From NCBI RefSeq assembly GCF_007830455.1, contig NZ_VLLB01000003.1, forward strand, positions 124,001 through 188,000: DNA of 64,000 bases, given 5' to 3'. Each line of letters opens with the position of its first letter. The stretch's first letter is position 1. Both the position numbers and the translations under genes were made by a program. Of this stretch, positions 49,957 to 59,482 are shown in pieces. The stretch comes from Pseudoduganella lurida. GTDB taxonomy: Bacteria; Pseudomonadota; Gammaproteobacteria; Burkholderiales; Burkholderiaceae_D. Under the pieces are notes generated by a model. That model did not search any database. It saw only the letters and a program-made list of their open reading frames with translations, and had not been told where the DNA came from.

Positions 49957-50220
49957 ATGGCTAAAGAAGAACTGATTGAAATGAACGGTCTCGTCACGGA
50001 AATCCTGCCGGAAATGCGTTTCCGCGTCGACCTCGACAATGGGCACCAGCTGGTGGCCTACACGTCCGGCAAAATGAAGAAGAATCACATCCGCATCATC
50101 GCAGGCGACCGCGTGACGCTGGAAATGTCGCCTTACGATCTGAACAAGGGTCGCATCACTTTCCGTCACCTGGAAAAGCGCACCGGCCCGGCGCCGCAAT
50201 ACCCGCAGCGTCGCCGCTAA
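49957..50220 (+). CDS. infA: Translation initiation factor IF-1
   Basis: An 87-residue S1/OB-fold protein: [13 protein letters not shown] at the start, then [23 protein letters not shown] and the [18 protein letters not shown] strand. It binds the ribosomal A site with IF-2 and IF-3. The C-terminal 15 residues rich in Pro, Gln and Arg are longer than in the common 72-residue form, which is usual for the second infA copy of betaproteobacteria. The ATG has AAAGGGAAT upstream. Confidence 0.96.
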   Translation: MAKEELIEMNGLVTEILPEMRFRVDLDNGHQLVAYTSGKMKKNHIRIIAGDRVTLEMSPYDLNKGRITFRHLEKRTGPAPQYPQRRR

Positions 50221-50334
50221 CGCGGTACCAGCACAGCGGCCCGAGCGGCCCGTGCGTTTCAGACAGCGCAGCGACGGCATGGCATTCTCGTCCTTGCCGC
50301 CGGCGCTGTCCCCTTCCTTTTCTTCCCGATCCTG

Positions 50335-51201
50335 TCAGGCCGCCGTGGACGCCGTGTCCGGGAGCGCCTGCGTTTGCGCGAACTGCGTCGTCAGGAACTG
50401 CGCGATCTTCTGCTGCGTCAGCGGCAGGTAGGGGATATTCATGTGGTCCGACTCCGGGATGATCTCGTCCTGGTGCACGCGCGTGAGCCCGGCCACCAGC
50501 GAATCGGTATGCGAGTGGGGCACCACGTCGTCCGACGCGGCGCGCAGGATGTAGATCGCGCTGGAGAGCAGCGACATGTACTTCACCGATTCGAAGCGGT
50601 GCCGCAGCAGGTAGGTGACGGGCACCACGCGGAACTTGCGCTGTGCGATCGCCACGATCGAGTCGTACGGCGTGATCAGCACCACCGACTGCACCGGCCG
50701 TTCCTTGGCCACCTGCACGGCCACGCCCGAACCGAGGCTGCGGCCCACGACGGCCACGCGCTTGGCATCCACGTCGCGGCGCGCGCACAGCCAGTCGTAC
50801 AGCATGCAGCCATCGTCGATCATGAACTCCTCGCCCGGCTCGCCGCGCGAATCGCCATAGCCGCGGTAGTTCATCGCCAGCACCGTCATGTCCGGGAACA
50901 GGTTGCCGGCATCGCGCACCACCCACGACACTTCTTCCGAACGGCCGCCGAAATACACGACGGCGGGATGCGGGCCGGGCGTCTTCGGCGTCATCAGCCA
51001 GCCGGCCAGGCGCGTGCCGTCATGCGCGCGCAGCACCACGGCGCGCGTGCGGTGGCCGGCGCTGCGCGGGCTCTGTACCTCGCGGACCAGCGTTGGATTG
51101 AACAGCAGCTTGCGCTGGCCTGCCGCGATGGCCGAAACCATGCCGGCCCAGACGAAACCCACGATGCCGACGGCGGCGGCCACTTTTCTCGATGTACCCA
51201 T
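50335..51201 (-). CDS. Alpha/beta hydrolase with N-terminal membrane anchor
   Basis: A 288-residue hydrolase. The first hydrophobic stretch (about 7-27) is a signal anchor. The nucleophile elbow is GRSLGS (Ser155), the acid lies in SDDVVPHSHTD, and the catalytic His in ESDHMNIPY. The order resembles the BEM46/YfhR group of serine hydrolases anchored facing the periplasm. The substrate is unknown. It is transcribed toward infA, with 114 bases between their 3' ends. Confidence 0.88.
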   Translation of the reverse strand: MGTSRKVAAAVGIVGFVWAGMVSAIAAGQRKLLFNPTLVREVQSPRSAGHRTRAVVLRAHDGTRLAGWLMTPKTPGPHPAVVYFGGRSEEVSWVVRDAGNLFPDMTVLAMNYRGYGDSRGEPGEEFMIDDGCMLYDWLCARRDVDAKRVAVVGRSLGSGVAVQVAKERPVQSVVLITPYDSIVAIAQRKFRVVPVTYLLRHRFESVKYMSLLSSAIYILRAASDDVVPHSHTDSLVAGLTRVHQDEIIPESDHMNIPYLPLTQQKIAQFLTTQFAQTQALPDTASTAA

Positions 51202-51297
51202 GAGGCAAGTCTACCGCCAAACGCAATGGAGCGTGGGGTCCTGTTGCGTTTTCGTCAGAGACGTTGCTCGCGGGTTTTTGTCCTGAACGTCAACCCG

Positions 51298-52482
51298 TCA
51301 GCGCTGGCGGGCCGATGCGGCGCGCAGCCGGTCCAGCTTGGCCGCGTACAGCGCGTGATCGGCGCGGGTGGTGCTGGCCGCGATGGCCTGCTTCATGTGC
51401 TCGTTGGCGCCTTTCAGGTCGCCCAGCTGGGCTTCGGCGGCAGCCAGCCACGCATGGAATTCGTGATAGGTGGGATCGCGGCGCAGTTCGCGTTCGAACA
51501 TCGTGCGGGCGCGGCGGTAGTCGCCCAGCGCCATCGCCGTCCGGCCCAGGTTGAAGTAGTAGAACGGCGCCACCGGCTGCAGCTGCGTGAGGCGCGTGCG
51601 GATCGTGCGGGCTTCTTCCGCGCGGCCTGCCGCATCGAGCAGTTGCGCCAGGTTCGACAGGGCCAGCGTGCTGTCCGGTTCGCGCGCCAGCAGGTGGCGC
51701 AGCGTCTGTTCCGCCATGTCCGCATCGCCATGGCGGCGGTAGACGACGGCCAGGGTGTTGTACGCGTAGGCCAGGCCCGGATCGGCCGCCACGGCGCGGC
51801 GTGCCCACCAGTAGGCATCGTCGAACTGGTCCCTGGCCAGCGCTTCGGCCGCACGGTTGTTCATGAACATGGCCACCACCGTGTGGCGGCCGATCGCCGT
51901 GCCTTCGGTCAGCTTCGCCTCCGGCGGCGGCTGGAAGTCGATCACCAGGTAGTTGTCCCGATCGTAGGTGCCGACGTCCTCGCGCAGCGCGCGGCCCAGC
52001 TTCAGGTTCACGTGGCCGCTGTTGAAATACAGGTCGCCACTACGGCTCCACGTGTCGACGGTGGGCACGCTCTGGAACACCACGGGAATGCTCAGCTCCT
52101 GGGCCAGCGCCGCCGTCATGATGACGAGCGACAGGCAGTTGCCCTGGCGCGCCGCGAAGGCCTGTGCGGCCGTGCGCGTGCTGGCCGAATCGTATTCGAG
52201 CTGGAGCTGGTCGCGGCGGTACAGCGCCTCGAACAGGGCGCGGCGCAGCTCGCGGCCGCGGCGCTGGCGCACCACGTCCGTCGTGTAGTCCACCATGCCG
52301 GGGGTGAGGGCGAAGATGGCCGCTTCATCCAGCTGGACGGTGGAAGCGGCGAAGCGCTCGTCCGCGAACAGCGCTGCGGGCGGGGCTTCGGCGGCGGGGC
52401 GGGTGGCGCAGGCGGACAGCCAGGCCAGCACCATCAGGACGATCGCGAGGGCGGCGGCCCTCAGCAGGAACGAATACTTCAT
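51298..52482 (-). CDS. Lipoprotein with transglutaminase-like and TPR regions
   Basis: A 394-residue protein. The N-terminal lipobox LSAC (Cys near residue 26) marks an outer-membrane or inner-membrane lipoprotein. Residues about 100-180 look like a transglutaminase-like papain fold, with the Cys in ARQGNCLSLV. The C-terminal 160 residues contain four or so TPR helices (AYAYNTLAVVYRRHGDADMAE, FYYFNLGRTAMALGDYRRA). The start has GGAGG 5 bases upstream. A peptide-processing or assembly role is possible but not shown. Confidence 0.82.
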   Translation of the reverse strand: MKYSFLLRAAALAIVLMVLAWLSACATRPAAEAPPAALFADERFAASTVQLDEAAIFALTPGMVDYTTDVVRQRRGRELRRALFEALYRRDQLQLEYDSASTRTAAQAFAARQGNCLSLVIMTAALAQELSIPVVFQSVPTVDTWSRSGDLYFNSGHVNLKLGRALREDVGTYDRDNYLVIDFQPPPEAKLTEGTAIGRHTVVAMFMNNRAAEALARDQFDDAYWWARRAVAADPGLAYAYNTLAVVYRRHGDADMAEQTLRHLLAREPDSTLALSNLAQLLDAAGRAEEARTIRTRLTQLQPVAPFYYFNLGRTAMALGDYRRARTMFERELRRDPTYHEFHAWLAAAEAQLGDLKGANEHMKQAIAASTTRADHALYAAKLDRLRAASARQR

Positions 52483-52552
52483 GGCACGCCTCCATCGGCA
52501 ACGCCTTCGTGGAAGCAGTATCGCCCCCGCCGGGGCGCGTGTCAAAGGCGTT

Positions 52553-54532
52553 TCAGCGCGCCGGCCGCTCCGATCCCAGCACCAGTACCTGCAGGCCGGA
52601 CGGGGTCTCGGGAGCGTGGTAGACGCGCTGGGTCGCCTTTTTGAAATCCTCCGGCGTGGCCTTCGAAATGTCCAGGAAGGTCTGCGGATTCAGGTCGATC
52701 AGGGGGAACCACGAGCTCTGCACCTGCACCATGATGCGGTGGCCGCGGCGGAACGTGTGGTTCACGTCGCCCAGGTGGTAGCTCACCTGCGCCACCTGGC
52801 CCGGCACGAACGGTTCCGGGCGCTCGAAGCTGTTGCGGAACTTGCCGCGCAGGGGATTGCCGCGCACCAGCTGCTGGTAGCCGGCCATCGTGGCGGCCGG
52901 CGGCGGCACGTCCTTGCCCCGTTCGCGGGCCGGGGCCGGGTCCGGATACTCGTCCGGGTACACGTCGATCAGTTTCACGACCCAGTCGGCATCCGTGCCG
53001 GAGGTCGACACGAACAGCTTCGGCGTCACGGGGCCGGCGATCGTCACGTCGTCTTCCAGCGGCGCGGTCTGGTAGACCAGCACGTCGGGCCGGGTGGCGG
53101 CGAAGCGCTGGTCGGACACCATGTATTCCTTCGGCATGCCCAGCACGGGGTAGCCGACGAACGGCACCGGCTTCTTCGGATCGCTCACGTACTCGTCGTA
53201 GCCGGCATCGGTGGCCGGCTGCGTGGCGGGTTTCTGCCAGCCCAGGCCGCCGTTCGCGCCGAAGTACAGCATCTGCGTCTTCGCCTGCTGCGGCGGCCAC
53301 GCGGTGTACTTGCGCCAGGCATTGGTGCCCGTCTCGAAGGCCGTCACTTCGGCGAGCGGCTGCGCCGGCTTGATGCCCTTCAGGTGCTGCTCGAAGAAGG
53401 GCAGCTGGATCTCCTTGCGGAAGTATTCGGAGGTGTTCTGGTGGAACTGCACGCGGCCCAGGCTCTTGCCCTCGCCGCCGGCCCAGCCGCCATGCACCCA
53501 CGGCCCGATGACGAGGCCGTTCACCGTCGACGGGTTGTATTTCCTGATCGACTGGTAGACCGTGAACGGACCCTGCGGATCTTCCGCATCGAACCAGCCG
53601 CCCACCGTCAGCACGGCTGCCTTCACGTTCTTCAGCTGGGGGCCGATATTGCGGCTCTTCCAGAAGTCGTTGTAGGTCGTGTTCTCGATCATCGGCGCGA
53701 ACAGCACGCGCTGCTTCTCCGTCAGGCTCGACGCGATGTTCGACAGCGTGAGGCGGTGCAGGAAGTAGTCGTAGCCGTCGGCCACGCCGTAGTCGAACTC
53801 GCCCCACGCCTTCGGCAGCGACGTGGGGTTCGGCTCTTCCGTGAAGGCCGAGTAGAAGTCGAAGTTCGCGGCCAGCATGAAGGCGCCGCCATGGTAGGCA
53901 TCGTCGCCCATGTACAGGTCCGTTACCGGCGCCTGCGGCGAGGCGGCCTTGATGGCCGGGTGCGAATCGATGATGCTGGCGGCCGTGTAGAAGCCCGGGT
54001 AGCTGATGCCGTAGATGCCGACTTTACCGTTATTGTGCGGCACGTTCTTCAGCAGCCACTCGACGGTGTCGTGCATGTCCTGGCTCTCGTTGCCCTCGCC
54101 GGCGGCGCGTGCTGCCTTCACGTGCGGCGTCATCTCCTGCCATTTGCCTTCGGACATGAAGCGGCCCCGCACATCCTGCTTCACGAAGATGTAGCCGCTG
54201 TCCTCGAACTCGGCGGACGGGCCGATGTGCTCGGGCATGAAGTCGGCGCCGTAGCGCAGCCCGGCTTCCGTGTTCACGCCCGCGCTGTACGGCGTGCGCT
54301 GCATCAGGAACGGATAGCTGCGGCCGGCATCCTTCGGCACGTACACCACCGTGAACAGCCGCACGCCATCGCGCATCGGGATGCGGTACTCGTACTTGGT
54401 GTAGCGCTCGCGCAGGTCGCGCCTGGCATCCTTGGCAGGCGCGTCGTCGTCGCGGCCCGTCACGCCCGCGGCATGAACGGACCCGAACGCCAGCAGCAGG
54501 CCCAGCGCAAGGGCGGATAACGGTCGTGGCAT
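52553..54532 (-). CDS. CocE/NonD family exported acyl-peptide hydrolase
   Basis: A 659-residue serine hydrolase with a signal peptide (cleavage near VHA-AG, residue 21). The nucleophile is Ser177 in GISYPG, typical of the X-Pro dipeptidyl-peptidase and cocaine-esterase group. The middle part carries the acid (GGWFDAEDPQG) and the His in GPWVHGGW. The C-terminal jelly-roll ends with VLGSERPA. It probably cleaves esters or peptides in the periplasm. AAGGAAG lies 5 bases before the ATG. A class 1 repeat lies upstream. Confidence 0.9.
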   Translation of the reverse strand: MPRPLSALALGLLLAFGSVHAAGVTGRDDDAPAKDARRDLRERYTKYEYRIPMRDGVRLFTVVYVPKDAGRSYPFLMQRTPYSAGVNTEAGLRYGADFMPEHIGPSAEFEDSGYIFVKQDVRGRFMSEGKWQEMTPHVKAARAAGEGNESQDMHDTVEWLLKNVPHNNGKVGIYGISYPGFYTAASIIDSHPAIKAASPQAPVTDLYMGDDAYHGGAFMLAANFDFYSAFTEEPNPTSLPKAWGEFDYGVADGYDYFLHRLTLSNIASSLTEKQRVLFAPMIENTTYNDFWKSRNIGPQLKNVKAAVLTVGGWFDAEDPQGPFTVYQSIRKYNPSTVNGLVIGPWVHGGWAGGEGKSLGRVQFHQNTSEYFRKEIQLPFFEQHLKGIKPAQPLAEVTAFETGTNAWRKYTAWPPQQAKTQMLYFGANGGLGWQKPATQPATDAGYDEYVSDPKKPVPFVGYPVLGMPKEYMVSDQRFAATRPDVLVYQTAPLEDDVTIAGPVTPKLFVSTSGTDADWVVKLIDVYPDEYPDPAPARERGKDVPPPAATMAGYQQLVRGNPLRGKFRNSFERPEPFVPGQVAQVSYHLGDVNHTFRRGHRIMVQVQSSWFPLIDLNPQTFLDISKATPEDFKKATQRVYHAPETPSGLQVLVLGSERPAR

Positions 54533-54574
54533 GTTGCTTCCTTCGTGAAATGCTGAAACGCGCAGTGTAGCCGA

Positions 54575-54711
54575 GTCCGTGTCAACATCGGGGTCAGTCA
54601 CCAAACAACATCGGGGTCAGTCACCAAACGAGACACGAGCTGAGCTGTTACCTGCCTTTACGGTCGAGGCCGTGTCAACTTTCGTGACTGACCCCGAAGT
54701 GGACACGGGCT
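54575..54711. repeat. Dispersed nested palindrome, class 1, with a 23-bp tandem duplication
   Basis: The same architecture as the element at 11553: CGTGTC, GGGGTCAG, GACACG, the spacer start CTGAGCT, then the mirrored CGTGTC, CTGACCCC and GTGGACACGGG. A 23-bp segment carrying the GGGGTCAGTCACC core is duplicated exactly (54584-54606 and 54607-54629). It ends 9 bases from the stop of the DUF2863-like gene and begins 42 bases upstream of the CocE start. Confidence 0.8.
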
Positions 54712-54720
54712 GGGCAGTGG

Positions 54721-55911
54721 TTAGCTGGCGGGCTGCGGATCGATGGGCTGGTTGCCGGCGTCGAAGCGGGCGCAGACGGCGATGTCGGCGATGCCCAGCG
54801 TGGCCAGCGCGTCGCGCACGTCGTCCACTTCGGTGGCCAGGTCGCTGCCCAGTTCGAGGGGGCGGTCGGCCGAGGCGAGGACGGCGTCGCCGCCGTACAG
54901 CTGCACGCGCAGCACCATGTCGCCGGCCACATCGGCCGGGCCGATGACGGCACGGGTGGCGCCATCGTGCGCGGCAAGGGCGGCGGCGAGCGTGGCCATC
55001 AGCGCCAGCATCGCCTGTTCGGCCAGGCCTCCCGTGCGGGCGCCGAAGAACAGGTCCTGGTAAAGAAAATTCAGCTGCAGCGCACGACCGGCTGGTGCGA
55101 ACAGGCGCTCCACCAGCGGCGCCGCATCTTCCGTCCATTGCTGGTATCGCGTCAGGCGCGTGGCGAACCACTCGTCCGCGCCGGCTTCGTCGTCGGGCAC
55201 GGCGTAGAAGGGATCGTCGGCCCGCTTCAGCGAGAAGCCGACCAGGAAGCGCAGCTCCACGGCCTCGTCCTGCGCGCCGAACGTCGCCGGCGTCCAGCCC
55301 GTGATGCTGGCCTGCAGGGCCGGCGCTTCCGTCATCTTCTTGTCGGTCATGGCAGCGGCGGCCTCGCGCGCCATCGTGTGCAGCTGGCTGTAGGTGATGC
55401 GGCTGGCTTCGGCGGCGTCGTACGCGTGGCGCAGCAGCACCAGTTTCGCCTTCGGGCTTTCCAGGCCGGCCGTCTTCATGCTGTCGACCAGCGCATCGTA
55501 GGCTTCGTCGTCCTGGAATCCTTCGGCCTCGACGAGGCCGCCGGTGCTGTGCACGAAGACGGGAATCGCGAACGCATCGATCTCCATCGCCGGCGCATTC
55601 TCGCGGCGCAGCTCCAGGCTGGCCGCGGCTTCTTCCACCGCCGCGCGCAGCAGCGTGTAGGCGCCGATGTCCTCGTGGCTGGCCAGGTCGATGGCGCCGT
55701 ACAGCACGTCGTCGTTCTTCGCGTTCAGGTGGCGGCGCAGCTGGCGCCCGAAGTCCCGTTCCTTCTGCTGCAGCTCGTCGCCGAGGGTGTCGTGGTCTTC
55801 CTGTTCGGACAGCTCGAGCGCCAGCGCGCACAGGGTGGCGGCCAGCGCGTCGTCCTTGTCTTCGGGAGCGACGGCGTTCTTGCGGGGGACGGGTTTTTTA
55901 TTCTTGGGCAT
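54721..55911 (-). CDS. DUF2863-like protein of unknown function
   Basis: A 396-residue soluble protein. It has a basic N-terminus (MPKNKKPVPRKN) and then a mostly acidic, helical body with Ala, Asp and Glu enrichment, without a membrane segment or catalytic motif. Size, the HSTGGLVEAEG segment and the late FGARTGGLAEQAML segment make me place it with the betaproteobacterial DUF2863 group, with moderate confidence. It follows the HDOD gene by 25 bases on the same strand, so the two are probably co-transcribed. No strong ribosome site is seen. Confidence 0.7.
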   Translation of the reverse strand: MPKNKKPVPRKNAVAPEDKDDALAATLCALALELSEQEDHDTLGDELQQKERDFGRQLRRHLNAKNDDVLYGAIDLASHEDIGAYTLLRAAVEEAAASLELRRENAPAMEIDAFAIPVFVHSTGGLVEAEGFQDDEAYDALVDSMKTAGLESPKAKLVLLRHAYDAAEASRITYSQLHTMAREAAAAMTDKKMTEAPALQASITGWTPATFGAQDEAVELRFLVGFSLKRADDPFYAVPDDEAGADEWFATRLTRYQQWTEDAAPLVERLFAPAGRALQLNFLYQDLFFGARTGGLAEQAMLALMATLAAALAAHDGATRAVIGPADVAGDMVLRVQLYGGDAVLASADRPLELGSDLATEVDDVRDALATLGIADIAVCARFDAGNQPIDPQPAS

Positions 55912-55936
55912 GGGCGGTGCGATGCCCGGGAGGACA

Positions 55937-56791
55937 TCAGTGGTCGATGTGGAAGGTGTCGTGCAATTCCTCGAGCAGGTCCTCGGCCTCGTCGGCATCC
56001 AGGCCCAGGTGGCGGCAGGCCGGCTCGCCGCCCTTGTGCCACTCGAGGGATTCGCGGTTGCCATGGTAGCGCGCAATGCCCCGTTCGGCCAGCACGGACG
56101 CCGCCACCAGCGAACGGATCGCATCGTCGGTGGCCGGATCGTCCAGCACATCGTAGTCGTGGTGGTGCAGGATCGCCCAAGAGACGTCCGGCGACAGACC
56201 CCAGTTACGGGCCAGCAGGCAGCCGATGGCCGCGTGGTTGGTGCTGTGGCGCTCATCCTCGACGGCAGTGAAGCCGCGCGCCTCGTCTGCTTCGGCGGCC
56301 GCCATCGTGTCGCGGTAATCGTCGAACCGGTCCATCAGCAGCGGGATGCCGATATCGCAGAACAGGCCGAAGGTATGGGCGATGTCCGGCGGGGCGATGC
56401 GCAGGCGGCGGGCGATGAAGACGAGCGCCTGCGCGCGGCGGGCGGACGCATCCCAGAACTGGTTCAGCGAGCCGTCGTTGCCGACCGCCTGGCGCGCCAG
56501 CAGGCCCGTCAGCAGGGCCGCGCACTGGTTGATGCCGAGGAAATTGATGGCCTGTTCCACCGACTTGGCCTTGCGCACGGCACCGAAGAACGGCGAGTTC
56601 GCCAGTTTCAGCAGCGCGCCGGACATGCCCACGTCATTGCCGATGATCTGGGCGATGCGGCGCGGCGACGGATCTTCCTCGCGCAGCTCCTGCTGCAGGT
56701 CGAGCAGCAGGCTGGGCCGCGGCGGAATGCGGATCGAACGCAGCAGGGCGTCTTCGACGGAGGATTCCTTGGCGGGGGCTACTGTGCTCAT
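55937..56791 (-). CDS. HDOD domain protein
   Basis: A 284-residue protein with an HDOD domain (about 20-215), a relative of HD phosphohydrolases that lacks the metal-binding set. The characteristic start is IPPRPSLLLDLQQEL, then IIGNDVGMSGALLKLANSPFFG and the segment INFLGINQCAALLTG. These proteins act in signalling, chemotaxis or cell-cycle control by contact rather than catalysis. It is upstream of the DUF2863-like gene and divergent from mpg across a 266-bp region that holds a palindrome. Confidence 0.9.
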   Translation of the reverse strand: MSTVAPAKESSVEDALLRSIRIPPRPSLLLDLQQELREEDPSPRRIAQIIGNDVGMSGALLKLANSPFFGAVRKAKSVEQAINFLGINQCAALLTGLLARQAVGNDGSLNQFWDASARRAQALVFIARRLRIAPPDIAHTFGLFCDIGIPLLMDRFDDYRDTMAAAEADEARGFTAVEDERHSTNHAAIGCLLARNWGLSPDVSWAILHHHDYDVLDDPATDDAIRSLVAASVLAERGIARYHGNRESLEWHKGGEPACRHLGLDADEAEDLLEELHDTFHIDH

Positions 56792-56960
56792 GATCGTGGT
56801 GGTGGTGGGGCGGCGGACCTGCCATTATGGACTGTTTCGGTACGGCAAGAGAATGGCCGGGCCGAAAAAAGCGCCGATTTGTGCCCCTTTCGCCGCGAAA
56901 GTTTGTTTATGTTTAACGTTAGCACGACCGTTCGATGACGGATTGTCATGGCGCGACCGT

Positions 56961-57010
56961 GTCCTGGTGCCTGGCACCAGGACATGTGGCACGGTGCCAG
57001 GCACCAGGAC
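56961..57010. repeat. Palindromic repeat with 17-bp perfect inverted arms
   Basis: GTCCTGGTGCCTGGCAC (56961-56977) and GTGCCAGGCACCAGGAC (56994-57010) are exact reverse complements separated by 16 bases. The left part is itself a 23-bp palindrome, GTCCTGGTGCC-T-GGCACCAGGAC. It lies 47 bases before the mpg start, in a divergent gap, and could be an operator or a REP-like element. Confidence 0.8.
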
Positions 57011-57057
57011 AAGCCAGCCCGGCGCGTGTCGGCGGCCGCCTTCGCTACAATCGGGCC

Positions 57058-57642
57058 ATGACTATTCTTGCAGGTATCGATTTCAGCGCGCCGTCGCACG
57101 AGGTGGCGCGCCTCCTGGTGGGCGTGACGGTACTGGTGGACGGGGTAGGGGGCCGCATCGTCGAAACGGAAGCGTATGACCGCGAAGATCCGGCTTCCCA
57201 TACCTTCAACGGCCCCACGCCGCGCAACCTGTCCATGTTCGGCCCGCCCGGCCATGCCTATGTGTACCGTTCCTATGGCATCCACTGGTGCCTGAATTTC
57301 GTCTGCCGCGAAGAGGGCCACGGTGCCGGAGTGCTGATCCGCGCGATCGAGCCCACGGCGGGCCTGGAGCGGATGCGCGAGCGCCGCAAGCTCGACCAGC
57401 TGAAACTGCTGTGTTCCGGCCCGGGCCGCGTGTGCCAGGCGCTGGGCATCACGCACGCGCACAACGGCATGCCGCTGGACGCGCCGCCGTTCGAGCTGCT
57501 GCCGCGCGCTGCCGGCATCCTCGTCGCGGAAGGGCCGCGCATCGGCATCTCGAAGGCGATGGAGGTGCCGTGGCGCTTCGGCGTGGCCGGCTCGCCGTTC
57601 CTCAGCAAGCCGTTCCGGCCGGCGGGGGCTGCCGGCCGATAG
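57058..57642 (+). CDS. mpg: 3-methyladenine DNA glycosylase (AAG/MPG family)
   Basis: A 194-residue alkyladenine glycosylase. Family marks are [18 protein letters not shown] (near residues 35-52), with the catalytic Glu in ETEAY, and then [17 protein letters not shown], with the base-flipping Tyr region. It removes alkylated and deaminated purines by hydrolysis. The ATG at 57058 is 6 bases after a TACAAT box. It complements Ada, the 2OG oxygenase and the hypoxanthine glycosylase encoded elsewhere in this window. Confidence 0.93.
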   Translation: MTILAGIDFSAPSHEVARLLVGVTVLVDGVGGRIVETEAYDREDPASHTFNGPTPRNLSMFGPPGHAYVYRSYGIHWCLNFVCREEGHGAGVLIRAIEPTAGLERMRERRKLDQLKLLCSGPGRVCQALGITHAHNGMPLDAPPFELLPRAAGILVAEGPRIGISKAMEVPWRFGVAGSPFLSKPFRPAGAAGR

Positions 57643-57745
57643 GCGGTATCGACAGCGGCAGCCCGCTCGCTGCAGGATGGATTGCTGCAGGATGGATCGC
57701 CGCCGGATCGGTCACCACAGAACCGATCGCTGCGGCACCTCTCCC

Positions 57746-59452
57746 TCACGCGCTGTTGCGCCGCCCCTTCGTGCCGCCCGGCGCCGGCTGCTGCAGACGC
57801 AGTCCCCGCATCGGGCTGTTGCGGTCGCGCCGTTCCACGGCCACGATGCCGTCGTCCTCCGCCGGCCCGCCAGGCGGAGGCGCGGCCGGTGCCGGGCTGT
57901 CCACCGCCGCATCCAGCTCGAACACGGACACCGCATGCGACAGGCTCACGGCCTGCTCCTGCAGGCTTTCCGCCGCCGCCGCGGCCTGTTCCACCAGCGC
58001 CGCGTTCTGCTGCGTCACGTCGTCGATCTGGCCGACCGCCACGTTCACTTCCGAGATGCCCTGCGCCTGCTCGGCGCTGGCCGCGCTGATACGGTCGATG
58101 ATGTGGTTCACCTGCTGCACCGACGAGACGATGTCGCCCATGCTGCTGCCGGCCTGGCTGACGGAGGCTGCGCCCGTGTCGATCGTCACCACGGATTCGG
58201 CGATCAGCTCCTTGATCTCCCTGGCCGCCGCGGCCGAGCGCTGCGCCAGCGTGCGCACCTCGCTGGCCACGACCGCGAAGCCGCGTCCCTGTTCGCCGGC
58301 GCGGGCCGCTTCCACGGCGGCGTTCAGCGCCAGGATATTGGTCTGGAACGAGATGCTGTCGATCACGCCGATGATCTCCACGATCTTGCGCGAGCTGGCG
58401 CGGATCGAGTCCATCGTGACCACGGCCTGGGCCACGGCGGCACCGCCTTTCTGCGCCATCGTCGTCGCGGTGGCGGCCAGGCGGCAGGCTTCCCGCGCGT
58501 TCTCCGCATTCTGCCGCACGGCCGTCGTCAGGCTGGCCATCGCGCTGGCCGTTTCCTCCAGCGAGCCGGCCTGGCGCTCGGTGCGGCTGGACAGGTCCAG
58601 GTTGCCGACCGCGATTTCATGCGAGGCCGTGTCGATCGACTGCACGGCGCCGCGGATCGTGCGCAGGGTCTGGTTCAGGTTGGCGATGCTGTGGTCCAGC
58701 ACGCGCGCCGTCTCGGCGATTTCGTCCTTGCCGTGATTGGGTTTCTGCAGCGTGAGGCGGCCCGCGGCCAGGCTGCGCACCACGTCGGCGATCGAGCGGA
58801 TGTCGCGCAGCAGCGCCGCGCGCACCAGCATCGACACCAGCAGCGACAGCGCCACCGACAGCACGCACAGCACCGCCATCGTCACGCCCAGCTGCTGGAA
58901 CTCGGCCTTCGCCTCGGCATGCGCGGCGGCCGACAGCGACTTCTCCAGCGCGGCCAGCCGCACCAGCGCCGCATCGAGCTGGCCGAACTGCGCCTCGGCC
59001 TTCTGCATCGAGTTCGTGGCGATCGACTGGTCCATCTGCGCCATCTCGATCGTCTCGAGCACGCCCTTGCGGTAGGCGGCGAGGGCACGGCTGGACTCCT
59101 CGACGAGCGTGCGCTCGGCCGGATCCGCGACGCGCGCCAGCCGCACCAGCTGCAGGTCGATGGCCTGGTGGCGCTCGTGGATCTTCGTGGTCAGCGCCTC
59201 CAGCCGGTTCTTCGCGAAGCTGCCGTTGATCCAGGCCAGCAGCTGGTAGATGTTGGCATGGGCGAAGCGCGCATCGCCGGCGATGTCGGCGGTCGATTTC
59301 AGGCGCGCGGCGCGCACCTCCACCAGGTTTTCCAGCGAGGCGTTCTGCTTCACCATGCCCACCCATGCGCAGGCCGTGATGGCCACCAGCAGGATCAGCA
59401 CGACGCCAGGCGCCAGCAGCAGTTTGGGACCGATACGTAGTTTGTTGAGCAT
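57746..59452 (-). CDS. Methyl-accepting chemotaxis protein
   Basis: A 568-residue chemoreceptor. It has two membrane segments (about 12-34 and 188-210) around a four-helix-bundle periplasmic domain, a HAMP domain (about 212-265), and a long coiled-coil signalling domain. The hairpin tip is seen in [38 protein letters not shown] wording (about residues 365-400). The C-terminus ends in a flexible Pro-rich tail rather than a CheR-binding pentapeptide. It lies 30 bases downstream of a secreted Cache protein, which may feed signals to it. Confidence 0.93.
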   Translation of the reverse strand: MLNKLRIGPKLLLAPGVVLILLVAITACAWVGMVKQNASLENLVEVRAARLKSTADIAGDARFAHANIYQLLAWINGSFAKNRLEALTTKIHERHQAIDLQLVRLARVADPAERTLVEESSRALAAYRKGVLETIEMAQMDQSIATNSMQKAEAQFGQLDAALVRLAALEKSLSAAAHAEAKAEFQQLGVTMAVLCVLSVALSLLVSMLVRAALLRDIRSIADVVRSLAAGRLTLQKPNHGKDEIAETARVLDHSIANLNQTLRTIRGAVQSIDTASHEIAVGNLDLSSRTERQAGSLEETASAMASLTTAVRQNAENAREACRLAATATTMAQKGGAAVAQAVVTMDSIRASSRKIVEIIGVIDSISFQTNILALNAAVEAARAGEQGRGFAVVASEVRTLAQRSAAAAREIKELIAESVVTIDTGAASVSQAGSSMGDIVSSVQQVNHIIDRISAASAEQAQGISEVNVAVGQIDDVTQQNAALVEQAAAAAESLQEQAVSLSHAVSVFELDAAVDSPAPAAPPPGGPAEDDGIVAVERRDRNSPMRGLRLQQPAPGGTKGRRNSA

Positions 59453-59482
59453 GACGACTCCCGCGGCGGCGATGATTCGGTT

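Noticed and set aside
57643-57745. Short GCAGGATGGAT repeats between mpg and the chemoreceptor gene
   Set aside because: Only two partial copies; too short and too imperfect to call a feature.
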